DNA of 64,000 nt from Brevundimonas sp. (lineage in GTDB: Bacteria; Pseudomonadota; Alphaproteobacteria; Caulobacterales; Caulobacteraceae): positions 110,666-174,665 of the forward strand of contig NZ_JACESB010000004.1 of NCBI RefSeq assembly GCF_013912005.1, read 5' to 3'. Shown here in pieces: positions 8,783 to 17,782 of the stretch. The notes under the pieces were generated by a model. The model was given only the letters and a program-made list of their open reading frames with translations, did no database searches and was not told where the DNA came from. A program made the position numbers and the translations under genes. The first letter of the stretch is position 1. Each line of letters starts with the position of its first letter.

Positions 8783-10229
8783 GGATGCGGAGGGCTTCGG
8801 CGGCTTCGGCGACGTCGTCGAACGGATGGGTCACCCCGCCGACGATCTGTCCCTGTTCATGCCCTTTTCCGGCGATCACCACCACATCCCCGTCGCCCAT
8901 CATCGACACGGCCAGATGGATGGCGCGGCGACGGTCGCCGACCTCCCGCGCCTGCGGGCAGCCCTCGCGCACCGCCGCGCGGATGGCGGCGGGGTCTTCC
9001 GACCGCGGATTGTCGTCGGTGACGATGGCGACGTCGGCCAGACGGGCGGCGATCTCGCCCATCAGCGGGCGCTTGGCGCGGTCGCGGTCGCCGCCGGCGC
9101 CGAAGACCACGATCAGCCGCCCGGTCGCGTGCGGCCGCAGCGCCCTGAGCACCGTCTCCAGCCCGTCCGGCGTATGCGCATAGTCGACGTAGACCTCGCC
9201 CGGCCCCGGGCCCGGCACGCGCTGCATCCGCCCCTGCGCGCCCTCGAGGCTCTCAAGCGCGGCGAGCACCTCCCCCGCCTTCTCCCCGCCGGCGATGCAC
9301 AGCCCGGCCGCGACGAGGGCGTTGGAGGCCTGGAAGGCCCCCGCCAGCGGCAGCAGGATTTCGTGAATCTCGCCGGCCGCGTCGACCGTGAGGCGCTGCC
9401 CCTCGGGCGTGGCGCGGCGGCCGATCAGGGCGAGGTCGCGGCCGCGCTCGCCCACCCCCATGACGCCGAGCCCCGACATGATGCTGACCGCGGCGAAGCT
9501 GGAGTAGGCGTCGGAGTCGGCGTTCAGCACCGCCGTGCGGCCCCGCGGCAGCAGGGTCTCGAACAGGCGCAGCTTGGCGGCGCGGTAGGCCTCCATCGTG
9601 CCGTGGTAGTCGAGGTGGTCCTGGGTCAGGTTGGTGAAGGCGGCGGCGCGCAGGGAGACGCCGTCCAGACGCCGCTGGTCGATGCCGTGCGACGAGGCCT
9701 CGAGCGCGAGGTGGGTCACGCCCTCCGCCGCCAGCCCCGCCAGCAGGCGGGCCGCATCGGCGGGATCCGGGCTGGTCAGCCCGGGGCCGGTCAGCGTCTC
9801 GTTAACGTTACCTGTCTGCTTCAGAACGCCGAGCGTGCCCATGCTCGCCGACGTCCGTCCGAGGCGGGCCCAGATCTGCCGGCAGAAGGCGGCGACCGAG
9901 GTCTTGCCGTTGGTGCCGGTGACGGCCACGCAGGTGGCCGGCTGGGTTCCGTAGAAGCTGCGGGCGGCGATGGCGTAGGCGCGGCGCACGTCGCCGGAAG
10001 TGACGAGCACCGGGGCGAGCCCCGCGTCCGTGTCGGCCGGCGCGAGCACCGCGGCGGCGCCCTGCGACAGGGCCTGCGGGATGAAGGCCCGGCCGTCGGC
10101 CGCCGTCCCGGGCAGGGCGACGAACAGCGCGCCCGGCGCGACCTTGCGGCTGTCGGCAGTGACGCCGGTGATGACCGGGTCCGCGGGCACGTCGCGGCGC
10201 AGGAGTTCGGACAGGCGCAGCGCGCTCAT
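8775..10229 (-). CDS. murE: UDP-N-acetylmuramoyl-L-alanyl-D-glutamate--2,6-diaminopimelate ligase
   Basis: MurE adds meso-diaminopimelate to UDP-MurNAc-L-Ala-D-Glu. The ATP loop GTNGKTSVAAFCRQIW lies near residue 110, followed by HLALEASSHGIDQRRL and FTNLTQDHLDYHGTM. The substrate-choice motif is DDNPRSEDP, the DNPR form that marks meso-DAP rather than L-lysine enzymes, as expected for a Gram-negative wall. Length (484 residues) is typical. The ATG overlaps the ftsI stop by 4 bases. Confidence 0.97.
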   Translation of the reverse strand: MSALRLSELLRRDVPADPVITGVTADSRKVAPGALFVALPGTAADGRAFIPQALSQGAAAVLAPADTDAGLAPVLVTSGDVRRAYAIAARSFYGTQPATCVAVTGTNGKTSVAAFCRQIWARLGRTSASMGTLGVLKQTGNVNETLTGPGLTSPDPADAARLLAGLAAEGVTHLALEASSHGIDQRRLDGVSLRAAAFTNLTQDHLDYHGTMEAYRAAKLRLFETLLPRGRTAVLNADSDAYSSFAAVSIMSGLGVMGVGERGRDLALIGRRATPEGQRLTVDAAGEIHEILLPLAGAFQASNALVAAGLCIAGGEKAGEVLAALESLEGAQGRMQRVPGPGPGEVYVDYAHTPDGLETVLRALRPHATGRLIVVFGAGGDRDRAKRPLMGEIAARLADVAIVTDDNPRSEDPAAIRAAVREGCPQAREVGDRRRAIHLAVSMMGDGDVVVIAGKGHEQGQIVGGVTHPFDDVAEAAEALRIHA

Positions 10230-11971
10230 CGCCCGTCGCCCTCCACGTCCTGGTATTGCGGAACCGCCTCGCCGAGGGCCGTACGGTAGGGATCGGCGCG
10301 GCGCTCGACGCCGAGGAAGCCGGCGATGCGGTCGGCGATGCGGCCCACGGCCGGGGCGGCGACGAAGCCGCCGGTGCGGGGGTAGGTCCCGGGCTCGTCG
10401 ACCAGGATCAGGATCGAGTAGCGTCGGGCGTCCAGCGGCCCGTCCGTCGGGAAGACGGCGGCGAAGGTGCCGACCGCATGGGTCGGATCATAGCGGCCGT
10501 TGACCAGCTTGTTCGCCGAGCCGGTCTTGCCGCCGACCCGCAGGCCGGGCGCGTCGGCGCGCGTGCCCGAGCCGCGCACCACGTTGCGGCGCATCAGCTC
10601 CAGCAGGGCGGCGGAGGTTTCCGGCGTCACCACCTGGCGCGCCTGCGCGTCGCGACGGCCGCCCTTGCGCAGGCTGAGCGGGATGAACCGTCCGCCGTTG
10701 GTCAGGGCGTTCATCGCCGCCGTCATCTGCAGCGGGGTGATCATGATGCCGTAGCCGAACGACAGGGAGGCGAGGGTGGAGTCGTCCCACTTGCGCGGCC
10801 GGCGGGGGCGGGCCGATTCGTGCAGCTCGATCGGCGCGGCGTCGAGCAGACCGAAGCGGGTGAAGTAGTCGCGCATCACCTGCGGCCCCATCTCCACCGC
10901 CAGCCGCGAGGTGCCGATGTTCGAGGAGTGGAGGTAGACCTCCTCGAGGGTCAGGATCTGGTTGGTGGCGTGGAAGTCGGTGATGCGGCGGTTGCCGATC
11001 ATGAAGGCTTCCGAGGCGTCGAACAGGGTGTCCATGTCGGCCCGGCCGGTGTCGAGGCCGGCGGCGACGGTGAAGGTCTTGAACACCGAACCCATCTCGT
11101 AGTGGGCGGATGCGGCGCGGTTCAGGCCCTCGTCGGTGGGCCAGCTGGCCATGCCGAGAATCTCGCCGGTCTGGACGTCGGCGACGATGCCGACGGCGCC
11201 CTTGGCCTGGGTCTCCGTCGCGGCGGCCGCGAGTTCGTTCTCCAGCACGCCCTGCACGCGCAGGTCGATGGACAGGGGGAAGGCCTCGCCCTTCTGGCCG
11301 GCGGCGCGGATCTCGTCGTTGAAGGCCAGTTCGGCGCCGGTGATGCCGATCCCGCCGCCGTCGGAGGCGCCGACCACGTGGCGCGCCGAGCCGCCCAGCG
11401 GATAGACGCGGCGGTCCTCCGGCTCGAAGGTCACGCCGCCCAGCGCCAGCGCGTGCACCGCCGCCTTCTCCTGCGGCGTCAGGCCCGGCAGGACGATGAG
11501 CCGCCGCTCGCCGTTCAACACCCGGTTCAGCCGCTTCATCGAGACCCGGGGCAGAGCCTGCTTGATCTGCCGCGCCGCCAGCGGGCGGTCCCAGACCTCG
11601 GCCGGATCGATGTACAGCCCGTAGTGGACGATGTTGGTGGCCAGCAGGGCGCCGTTGCGGTCGACCAGGTCAGCGCGGGTCATGGCGAACGGATGGTGCG
11701 CCGAGCCGACCCCGCCCTTCGGCGCCAGCAGGGCGGCGCGCGCGGCGCCCAGGGCGAGGCCCGCGAACACGAGGCTGAAGACGGCGAGGATCAGGAAGAT
11801 GCGGACCCGGGTGTCCTCCTCCGGACGGGCGTCGGCGCGGGCCCGGCCGAAGGAGTGCTCGACCCACCACATGGCCTCGGCCAGCCACCGCCATGAGGGG
11901 AGACGCAGGCGCGGCCGCCACGCCGGCGCGCGGACGGAACGGTCCCAGGCGTGCGGATCGTGGACGCTCAT
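10226..11971 (-). CDS. ftsI: Septal peptidoglycan transpeptidase (PBP3), FtsI
   Basis: The class B penicillin-binding protein has a cytoplasmic N-terminus, one membrane segment (about residues 50-75, ILAVFSLVFAGLALGAARAA), a dimerisation domain and a transpeptidase domain. Active-site motifs are SVFK (catalytic serine, in YEMGSVFKTFTVAAG), SSN in LHSSNIGTSRLA, and KTGS in GGKTGSANKLVNG. It cross-links septal peptidoglycan with FtsW. The 581-residue length fits. It is coupled to ftsL upstream (4-base overlap) and murE downstream. The long acidic N-terminal extension ahead of the membrane segment is not diagnostic. Confidence 0.96.
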   Translation of the reverse strand: MSVHDPHAWDRSVRAPAWRPRLRLPSWRWLAEAMWWVEHSFGRARADARPEEDTRVRIFLILAVFSLVFAGLALGAARAALLAPKGGVGSAHHPFAMTRADLVDRNGALLATNIVHYGLYIDPAEVWDRPLAARQIKQALPRVSMKRLNRVLNGERRLIVLPGLTPQEKAAVHALALGGVTFEPEDRRVYPLGGSARHVVGASDGGGIGITGAELAFNDEIRAAGQKGEAFPLSIDLRVQGVLENELAAAATETQAKGAVGIVADVQTGEILGMASWPTDEGLNRAASAHYEMGSVFKTFTVAAGLDTGRADMDTLFDASEAFMIGNRRITDFHATNQILTLEEVYLHSSNIGTSRLAVEMGPQVMRDYFTRFGLLDAAPIELHESARPRRPRKWDDSTLASLSFGYGIMITPLQMTAAMNALTNGGRFIPLSLRKGGRRDAQARQVVTPETSAALLELMRRNVVRGSGTRADAPGLRVGGKTGSANKLVNGRYDPTHAVGTFAAVFPTDGPLDARRYSILILVDEPGTYPRTGGFVAAPAVGRIADRIAGFLGVERRADPYRTALGEAVPQYQDVEGDGR

Positions 11972-12399
11972 CGCGCCGCCTCGTCCGTCGCGGGCGCCGC
12001 TTCCGCGGCGACCGGAGCTTCGGGCGCGGCGACGGCGGGCGCGGGGGTCGGAGCCGGGGCGGGCTCCGGCCGCGGCGCGAGCGTGGGAAGCCGGTCTTCG
12101 GTGGCGAGGCGATGCACGTCCACCGGCACGAGGCCCGCGTCGCGGGACAGCGCCTCGAGGCGGACCGGCCGCTCCAGCCGGGCGGCTTCCGCGCGCAGCA
12201 GGCGGACGCGGCGGCCGTTCTCGGCGATCTGCCGCTCGAGGTCGGCGATCTCGGAGCCGGTCCGCGCCGCGGCGGCCTTGGCCACATAGACCGAGAAGAT
12301 CATGGCCGCCACGAGCAGGACGCCGATGATCTCGACCCAGCGCACGCCGCGGATCTTCCAGGCGAACAGGCGCTGCAGGGGCAGGACGAGCAGGCTCAT
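11968..12399 (-). CDS. ftsL: Cell division protein FtsL
   Basis: This 143-residue bitopic protein has a short cytoplasmic tail, a membrane segment at about residues 20-42 ([21 protein letters not shown]), a coiled coil with leucines at about 50-80, and a C-terminal tail rich in Pro, Ala and Glu (about residues 108-143). FtsL forms a complex with FtsQ and FtsB that activates FtsW and FtsI. Identification rests on topology and on its place between rsmH and ftsI, since FtsL sequences diverge strongly. The ATG at 12399 overlaps the rsmH stop (ATGA); the much longer open frame upstream is not coding. Confidence 0.9.
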   Translation of the reverse strand: MSLLVLPLQRLFAWKIRGVRWVEIIGVLLVAAMIFSVYVAKAAAARTGSEIADLERQIAENGRRVRLLRAEAARLERPVRLEALSRDAGLVPVDVHRLATEDRLPTLAPRPEPAPAPTPAPAVAAPEAPVAAEAAPATDEAAR

Positions 12400-13346
12400 G
12401 CGGCCAGCCTCCCCCAGGGCGCGGCGTCGGTGCGCACGGCGGCGCGGAGCTTGGCGGAGCGCGCCCGCGGATTGACCTCGCGCTCGGCCTCGGTCGCCTC
12501 GCGCGCGCCCTTGAACCTCAGCACGAAGCTGGGCTTGCGCGTGTCGACGGCGGCCGGCGCGTGCCGCGAACCGCCGGGAGCCGCGCCGCTGCGCTCGGTG
12601 AGGAACGCCTTGACGATCCGGTCCTCCAGCGAATGGAAGGTGACCACCGCCAGCCGGCCGCCCGGCGAAAGCGTCGCCTCGGCCGCCTCCAGCCCGGCGC
12701 GCAGCTCGCCCAGCTCGTCGTTCACCGCGATGCGCAGCGCCTGGAAGACGCGGGTGGCGGGATGGATCGGGGCGCCGCGGCGGCCGCCGAGGGCCTTCTC
12801 GACCACGGCGGCCAGATCCAGCGTCCGCTCGAAGGGCTGCTCGGCGCGGCGGCGCAGGATGGCCGTGGCGACCCGCCCCGACTGGCGCTCGTCGCCGTAG
12901 AGTCGGAAGATGTGGGCCAGCGGCCCGTGCTCCCAGGAGTTGACGATGTCGGCGGCGCTCTCGCCCTCGCCGGACATGCGCATGTCGAGCGGCCCGTCGC
13001 GCATGAAGGAAAAGCCGCGCTCGGCCTGGTCCAGCTGCATCGACGAGACGCCGATGTCGAAGACCACGCCGTCCAGCCGCGCCGCCCCGCTGTCGGCGAC
13101 GGCTTCGGCCAGACCCGAGAACGGGGTGCGAACCAGCCGGAAGCGGTCCGGGAAGTCGTTGGCCACAGCGTCGGCGAAGGGCTGCACGGTCGGGTCGCGA
13201 TCCAGCGCGATCACCGTCGCGCCGGCCGCCAGGATGGCGCGGGTGTAGCCGCCGGCGCCGAAGGTGGCGTCCACGACCACGTCGCCGGGCTTCGGCTCCA
13301 GCGCCTCCAGCACCTCGGCGAGCAGGACGGGGGCGTGCGGACTCAT
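12396..13346 (-). CDS. rsmH: 16S rRNA (cytosine1402-N4)-methyltransferase RsmH (MraW)
   Basis: RsmH methylates N4 of C1402 in 16S rRNA using S-adenosylmethionine. The chosen ATG gives 316 residues beginning [16 protein letters not shown], the typical family start. SAM-binding [14 protein letters not shown] and ALDRDP are followed by [26 protein letters not shown], and the C-terminal [10 protein letters not shown] motif. It overlaps the mraZ stop by 4 bases (ATGA) and ftsL by 4 bases. Confidence 0.97.
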   Translation of the reverse strand: MSPHAPVLLAEVLEALEPKPGDVVVDATFGAGGYTRAILAAGATVIALDRDPTVQPFADAVANDFPDRFRLVRTPFSGLAEAVADSGAARLDGVVFDIGVSSMQLDQAERGFSFMRDGPLDMRMSGEGESAADIVNSWEHGPLAHIFRLYGDERQSGRVATAILRRRAEQPFERTLDLAAVVEKALGGRRGAPIHPATRVFQALRIAVNDELGELRAGLEAAEATLSPGGRLAVVTFHSLEDRIVKAFLTERSGAAPGGSRHAPAAVDTRKPSFVLRFKGAREATEAEREVNPRARSAKLRAAVRTDAAPWGRLAA

Positions 13347-13822
13347 GCGCCCTCCCCCGCCGGCCGGGCGGCGCGCGCGCGTCGGGCCGCCTCGCCGCGC
13401 TCCCGCACCGCCTGGCGCGCCAGCGTCCGGCGCTCCTCGCGGCGGGCGTTCCAGCGGGCCCGATCCCAGATCTGGAAGCGGGAGCCGAGGCCGACGATGA
13501 CCACGTCCTCGCCCAGCCCCGCCTCCTGGCACAGGCTTTCCGGCAGGGTGATGCGGCCGCCGCCGTCGTACGCAAGCGGGCGCTGGCCGGCGTAGAAGGT
13601 TTCCTCCAGCGCCGTGCGCTGGTCGTCGCCGAAGGGCAGCTCCTCGATCATCGCCACGTACTCGGCCATCAGCTTGTCGCCGCCGGCCTCGAGGCAGTCG
13701 GACTCGATCGAGAAGAAGCAGAACACGCCGTGCTCGGCGCCGTTGTCGGCCGTGCGGAACTCCTGCGGGATCAGCAGGCGGCGCTTGCCGTCCAGTTGTT
13801 TCTCATAGGTCGAGAGAAACAC
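13343..13822 (-). CDS. mraZ: Transcriptional regulator MraZ
   Basis: MraZ is the first gene of the dcw cluster and in other bacteria represses or activates its own promoter. The 159-residue protein has two SpoVT/AbrB-like halves; the DxxxR marks are visible as [13 protein letters not shown] near residue 8 and [13 protein letters not shown] near 85, with [14 protein letters not shown] near 110. The C-terminal 35 residues are an Arg/Ala-rich extension. The start codon is GTG, with a weak AGGG upstream; no suitable ATG is close. Four MraZ boxes lie about 85-120 bases upstream. Confidence 0.95.
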   Translation of the reverse strand: MFLSTYEKQLDGKRRLLIPQEFRTADNGAEHGVFCFFSIESDCLEAGGDKLMAEYVAMIEELPFGDDQRTALEETFYAGQRPLAYDGGGRITLPESLCQEAGLGEDVVIVGLGSRFQIWDRARWNARREERRTLARQAVRERGEAARRARAARPAGEGA

Positions 13823-13905
13823 GCCCTGCCCAACTCGGACCCTTCGATCCGCCCCTCTGATCCTGATCCCACGCGACGCACGCCGCGCCCCAAACCCGGC
13901 CGGAT

Positions 13906-13940
13906 TGGGATAGCATGGGATGAAATGGGCGACAATGGGA
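13906..13940. promoter_or_regulatory. Four-fold MraZ operator (TGGGN-N5 direct repeats)
   Basis: Reading the plus strand, TGGGA at 13906-13910, TGGGA at 13916-13920, TGGGC at 13926-13930 and TGGGA at 13936-13940 are spaced at exactly 10 bases. Repeats of TGGGN with 5-base spacers are the known binding site of MraZ. The last box overlaps the predicted -10 of the mraZ promoter and the others lie just downstream of it, which suits autorepression. Confidence 0.82.
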
Positions 13941-13965
13941 TTAGTTGACGAGCATTAACCGTGAA
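13939..13965 (-). promoter_or_regulatory. Predicted mraZ/dcw promoter
   Basis: On the minus strand TTCACGG (13965-13959) and AACTAATC (13946-13939) are separated by 12 bases, close to the Caulobacter housekeeping consensus TTGACGS-N10-14-GCTANAWC. It sits at the upstream edge of the MraZ boxes. The remainder of the 337-base gap between mraZ and rnpB (13966-14159) shows no gene; it holds the rnpB T-run at 14155-14159. Confidence 0.5.
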
Positions 13966-14159
13966 GCTCGCCCAGTCCGAACACTTGGAGGTCGGAACAT
14001 ACACAGAACATCACAAGTATCGACAGGCTGGGGACGGGCTGGAATCCAGCTTTCGCAGCAGCAGGTTAACGCGGGACAACCCGCCCGCCGGCGGCGCGCC
14101 CGGCGCCCGCGGGGGGCCTGGCGAGCAGCGCCCGCGCAGGGAGAGGGGAGGTCGAAAAA

Positions 14160-14538
14160 GGCGCCAGACGGCCTGTAAGCCGGGTTCTGTTCCCGCCGAA
14201 GCGGGCGACGATCATTCCTCTGGACCGGCCATTGCTGGCCGGTTCTCGCGACCTACCCGGACGCCTCGGGCGGTGAACCCTGCGGCCGAAGCCGCGCAAC
14301 GTCCCTATTCGGTCTTGCTCCAGGCGGGGCTTGCCATGCCGTCCCTGTCGCCAGGAACGCGGTGGGCTCTTACCCCACCCTTTCACCCTTGCCGCCCGCG
14401 AGCGGGCGGCGGTTTGCTTTCTGTGGCGCTATCCCTCGGGTCGCCCCGGGCGGAGGTTATCCGCCGCCTTTTCACCGTGGAGCCCGGACTTTCCTCGACG
14501 GAGCGAGCTCCGCCGCGACCGCCCGGCCGTCTGGCGCC
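14160..14538 (-). ncRNA. rnpB: RNase P RNA (bacterial class A)
   Basis: On the minus strand the 5' end GGCGCCAGACGGCC (14538-14525) is exactly complementary to the 3' end (14173-14160), forming a 14-bp P1 helix. Downstream of P1 come the universal GAGGAAAGTCCGGGCTCC block (about 14497-14479) and, near the 3' end, the ACAGAACCCGGCTTA segment. These are the hallmark conserved regions of RNase P RNA, the ribozyme that trims tRNA 5' leaders. The 3' end is followed by five T residues (14159-14155), consistent with intrinsic termination. All open frames across this interval are chance. The ends are assigned from the P1 pairing and may be off by a few bases. Confidence 0.95.
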
Positions 14539-14539
14539 G

Positions 14540-14570
14540 CCTAGGTGGGCCCTTACGGAGACGACGTCAA
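14540..14570 (-). promoter_or_regulatory. Predicted rnpB promoter
   Basis: TTGACG on the minus strand at 14570-14565 and ACCTAGGC at 14547-14540 are separated by 17 bases and end right before the RNase P 5' end. The -35 hexamer is nearly ideal; the -10 is GC-rich, and a start at or a few bases inside the deduced 5' end would follow. Confidence 0.45.
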
Positions 14571-14580
14571 CGGCGGCGGC

Positions 14581-15342
14581 CTAGGGCAGCACCCCGGTCA
14601 CGCTCTCCGCCGTCGCCAGCTGCAGCACGCCCATCAGGGTAGCGCGGGTTTCGCCGTCGGCGATCCCGTCCACCTTCGCCGGGCGCCAGTGGCGCTGGAA
14701 GGCCTCGACGGTCACGCGGGTCTCGTCGTCATAGTCGCCGCCGGGCTGAAGGCCGTAGCCCAGCCGGTGCAGGCCGGCGCGCAGCACGATCACCCCCAGC
14801 CCCTCGTCGCCTGGTCCCAACGGCGCCCCGAGGGCGGCGATGCGCTCTTCCGCGGGTTCGAACCACAGGCCATGCCCCGCCGCCGCCAGCCGCTTCCACG
14901 GAAAGCGCTCGCCGGGGTCCTGCTTCCGGTCGGGGGCGAGATCGGAATGGCCGATGATGCGCGCGTCCGGGATGGTCCAGCGGCCGCGGATGTCGGCGAC
15001 CAGCTCCAGCACGGCGGCGATCTGCGCCTCCGGAAAGTCGCGATAGCCGAACTCGTGCCCCGGGTTGACGATCTCGACGCCGATCGAGGCGGCGTTGCAG
15101 TCGGTCTCGCCCTGCCAGGCGCCGCGCCCGGCGTGCCAGGCCCGACGTTCCTCGGGGACCAGCCGGAGGATGGAGCCGTCCTCGTCGACGACATAGTGGG
15201 CGGAGACCCTGGCTTCGGGATCGCACAGCCGGGCGATGGCGGCCTCGGCCGTCTGCATGCCGGTGTAGTGCAGGACCAGCATGTCCGGCGGCGCCCGGCG
15301 GGCGTCGAAATTGGGGGACGGCAGCTCCCGGACGTTCAGCAC
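14581..15342 (-). CDS. N-acetylmuramoyl-L-alanine amidase, AmiD type (Amidase_2 + PG-binding)
   Basis: The 253-residue protein has a zinc amidase domain of the N-acetylmuramyl-L-alanine amidase class (LHYTGM with the first His near residue 28, the NPGHEFGYRDF segment, and IIGHSDLAPDRKQDPG with the second His and a catalytic Lys/Asp pair) and a C-terminal peptidoglycan-binding domain of about 65 residues (LHRLGYGL...VEAFQRHWRP). Such enzymes cleave the bond between MurNAc and the stem peptide and serve in wall recycling. No clear signal peptide is seen. The GTG at 15342 is chosen because it lies 8 bases after the preceding stop; the open frame extends upstream through another gene. Confidence 0.87.
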   Translation of the reverse strand: MLNVRELPSPNFDARRAPPDMLVLHYTGMQTAEAAIARLCDPEARVSAHYVVDEDGSILRLVPEERRAWHAGRGAWQGETDCNAASIGVEIVNPGHEFGYRDFPEAQIAAVLELVADIRGRWTIPDARIIGHSDLAPDRKQDPGERFPWKRLAAAGHGLWFEPAEERIAALGAPLGPGDEGLGVIVLRAGLHRLGYGLQPGGDYDDETRVTVEAFQRHWRPAKVDGIADGETRATLMGVLQLATAESVTGVLP

Positions 15343-15350
15343 GATTCCCG

Positions 15351-15677
15351 TTACCGGCCCGTCCGCTCCCAGCCGTAGGCCACCCAGGCCCCGTCGACCT
15401 TGCGCGCCTCGATCACATCGTCGGAGCGCCGGGTGCGCACGGTCATGCTGCGGCGGGCGCGCATGGCGAGGCCGGCGAAGAAGACCAGCACGGCGGCGAT
15501 CAGGGCGATGACGGCCACGGCGGCGGCGGTCACGACCGCCAGCACCGCGCCCACCGCCATGGCGGCGAAGGTGGCGATCACGCCGCCCAGCCACATCATC
15601 GGCGCGAGCAGCCCTCCGGACGAACGGCGGGCGCCGGGGCCGACCTGGGCGAACAGCAGGCGATCGGATCGGGTCAT
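15351..15677 (-). CDS. Small membrane protein, function unknown
   Basis: This 108-residue protein has a short N-terminal cytoplasmic stretch, then one long or two closely spaced membrane segments (about residues 25-75, very rich in Ala and Val), and a basic C-terminal tail containing RRSDDVIEARKVDG. No family is recognised. It lies 8 bases upstream of the amidase on the same strand, so the two are probably co-transcribed. ATG at 15677 follows a GGTAATGAG sequence with modest Shine-Dalgarno character. Confidence 0.7.
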   Translation of the reverse strand: MTRSDRLLFAQVGPGARRSSGGLLAPMMWLGGVIATFAAMAVGAVLAVVTAAAVAVIALIAAVLVFFAGLAMRARRSMTVRTRRSDDVIEARKVDGAWVAYGWERTGR

Positions 15678-15781
15678 CTCATTACCTTCCGTGGCGTCTC
15701 GACAACGCCGGAACCCCCAATGTCGGTCCACAGCCGTGAACGGTCAATGCGCCAGACCTTCACAGGCGAGTGTCCGCCCTC

Positions 15782-17563
15782 TCACCAGGGCTGGTCCGCC
15801 AGCACCGAAGCCCCCTCCGCGCGGGCCCGCTCGGTCTGGATGCGACGAACGGCCGCCCCGGCGGCGGGATCGTTCATCACGCTCCCGACGCCGACCAGCA
15901 CCCGCGCCGCCTCGCTCGACACGCCGAACATTTCGGAGAGCGCCTCGAACGGCGATTCCGGCTGCGGGTAGCGCTTGAAGCGGATCGAATCCCCGTCCGG
16001 GATCCGCGCCAGCTGGCGGGCCTTGCCGATGGCCTCCTCCAGTCCGCCGAGCTGATCCACCAGCCCCAGCTGCCGGGCCTGGGCGCCGGTCCAGACGCGC
16101 CCGCGGGCGATCTCGCGCACCCGCGCCGGCGGCAGCCGCCGCCCGGTCGAGACCCGGGTGATGAACTCCTCGTAGGTGCGGTCGATGGAGGCGGCGAACG
16201 CCGCCTGCTGGGCGGCCGTGAACGGCTCCGACGGCGAGAAGGCGTCGGCGTAGGGGCCGCCGATGCTCAGGTTGCGCATGTCGACGCCGAACCGTCCCAG
16301 CGCGTCCGCGAGCACGAACTTGCCGCCGTACACCCCGATCGAGCCGGTCAGGGTCGTCGGCTGGGCCACGATCCAGTCGGCCTCCGAACTGATCCAGTAG
16401 CCGCCCGAAGCGGCGTAGTCGCCCATCGAGACCACCACCGGCTTGCCGGCCGCCTTGGCCGCGCGCACCGCGGCGAGGATCTGCTCCGAGGCCTCCGGGG
16501 AGCCGCCGGGCGAGGAGACGCGGAAGACGATGGCCTTCACCGCCTTGTCCTCGATGGCGTCGTAGAGGGCCTCGGCGAGATCGTCGGAGCGGATGGCGGC
16601 GGCGCCGCCGAACGGATCGGCGCCGCTCCCGGTCCCGGTCATGATCGCGCCCTCGCCGCCGACGATGGCGACGGCGTTGCGGCCGGAGCCGGCGCGTTCG
16701 CCCTTCGACGAGGCGTAGTCCTGGAATTCGATGATGTCGGCGCCGCGGCCGGCCCGGCGCTTGGCCTCGGCCTCGGCCTCCTCGACCTGGCCGACCTTGT
16801 CGATCAGGCGGCGCCGCAGCGCCTCGGCCGACGAGTACGGCCCGGCCTCGATCGTGGTCCGCAGGACCTGCGGCGTCAGCCGGCGATCCTGGGCGGCGTT
16901 GGCGATGGCCGAGGCGTAGATCGACCCCATCCAGGCCGCCATGGCCTCCCGGTGCGCCGGGGTGAAGTCGCTCTCGGTGAACTCGTTGACGGCGTTCTTG
17001 TACTCGTAGCGCTGTTCGAACTGGGCGTTCACGCCGTACTTGTCGAAGGCGCGGCCGAGGAAGATGGAGTCCGCCGACAGGCCGGCGACCTGGAAGCTGG
17101 CCGTGTTCTGCATCCACAGCTCGGAGGCGGCCGCGCCGAGCATATAGCCCGAGATGCTGGTCCCGACCGGCTGGAAGCCCTGGCTGTGGGCGATGACCGG
17201 CTTGCCGGAGCGGCGGAAGCGGCGCACCGCCTGGCGGATCTCGTCGGCGGCGGCGGGCGTGATCCCGCCTTCCGGCAGGCGGATCAGCAGCACCTTCACC
17301 CGGCTGTCGTCCTCGGCCTGGGCGAGGGTGTCGACGATCTGCATCGTCGACAGGCCCGAACCGCCGAACACGGCGAAGGGATTGGTCGGGGTCTGGTCCG
17401 TCAGGCCCTCGCGCAGGTCGAGCTCAAGCACCGAATTGGCGGGGGTGGGCTCCTTCGAGGAGGCCGAGCCGATCGCCACTGCAATGAGCACGAACGGCAC
17501 CACGACGAGAAACAGGAACAGGCCGGCGAAGACGCCCGCCACCGTGAGGAAGAATTGCTTCAT
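15782..17563 (-). CDS. sppA: Signal peptide peptidase SppA, long (67K) type
   Basis: SppA is a membrane-bound serine protease that degrades cleaved signal peptides. The 593-residue protein has an N-terminal membrane anchor (residues about 5-35) and two tandem S49 domains, as in the E. coli 67 kDa enzyme. The catalytic lysine is expected in YEYKNAVNEF (N-terminal domain, about residue 198) and the catalytic serine in SMGDYAASGGYWISS (C-terminal domain). ATG at 17563 is preferred over an upstream in-frame start because it begins directly at the MKQFFLTVAG anchor and follows GGAG. Confidence 0.93.
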   Translation of the reverse strand: MKQFFLTVAGVFAGLFLFLVVVPFVLIAVAIGSASSKEPTPANSVLELDLREGLTDQTPTNPFAVFGGSGLSTMQIVDTLAQAEDDSRVKVLLIRLPEGGITPAAADEIRQAVRRFRRSGKPVIAHSQGFQPVGTSISGYMLGAAASELWMQNTASFQVAGLSADSIFLGRAFDKYGVNAQFEQRYEYKNAVNEFTESDFTPAHREAMAAWMGSIYASAIANAAQDRRLTPQVLRTTIEAGPYSSAEALRRRLIDKVGQVEEAEAEAKRRAGRGADIIEFQDYASSKGERAGSGRNAVAIVGGEGAIMTGTGSGADPFGGAAAIRSDDLAEALYDAIEDKAVKAIVFRVSSPGGSPEASEQILAAVRAAKAAGKPVVVSMGDYAASGGYWISSEADWIVAQPTTLTGSIGVYGGKFVLADALGRFGVDMRNLSIGGPYADAFSPSEPFTAAQQAAFAASIDRTYEEFITRVSTGRRLPPARVREIARGRVWTGAQARQLGLVDQLGGLEEAIGKARQLARIPDGDSIRFKRYPQPESPFEALSEMFGVSSEAARVLVGVGSVMNDPAAGAAVRRIQTERARAEGASVLADQPW

Positions 17564-17660
17564 GGACAGGAGGTCGCCGGAGCCGCGGGCCGAGGCTTGG
17601 CCCAGTCTGACCATAGGCCGGGGAAGCCTTCCGTCAAATGAACGTCCCGTAACGGGCGAA

Positions 17661-17689
17661 TGCGTCGCACCATCCCATGCTGCGACGCA
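17661..17689. repeat. Perfect 9-bp inverted repeat between sppA and panD
   Basis: TGCGTCGCA at 17661-17669 and TGCGACGCA at 17681-17689 are perfect reverse complements around an 11-base loop, in the 219-base gap between the divergent sppA and panD genes. A second small palindrome (CCCGTaACGGG) lies at 17646-17656. It precedes the panD promoter by 10 bases, so an operator is possible. Confidence 0.5.
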
Positions 17690-17698
17690 GCGCGATGA

Positions 17699-17727
17699 TT
17701 GATGCGCCGGGCGCGAGCGCCTATATC
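17699..17727 (+). promoter_or_regulatory. Predicted panD promoter
   Basis: TTGATGC at 17699-17705 and CCTATATC at 17720-17727 are separated by 14 bases, in good agreement with the Caulobacter sigma-73 consensus. Transcription from here would give a leader of about 50 bases before the panD ATG. The same CCTATATC string occurs upstream of the fRMsr gene at 23460. Confidence 0.55.
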
Positions 17728-17782
17728 AGCGCCCTGCGAGCGGGGGCCGATCGCCCCGCGTCACCAAGGGACCGCACTCCCC

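Noticed and set aside
13946-13960. CtrA-type site (TTAA-N7-TTAA) near mraZ
   Set aside because: TTAATGCTCGTCAA has a 6-base gap and a mismatched second half, so the motif is not met.
13961-14584. Open frames across 13961-14584
   Set aside because: The interval is RNase P RNA with a perfect P1 helix and conserved core; these frames are chance.
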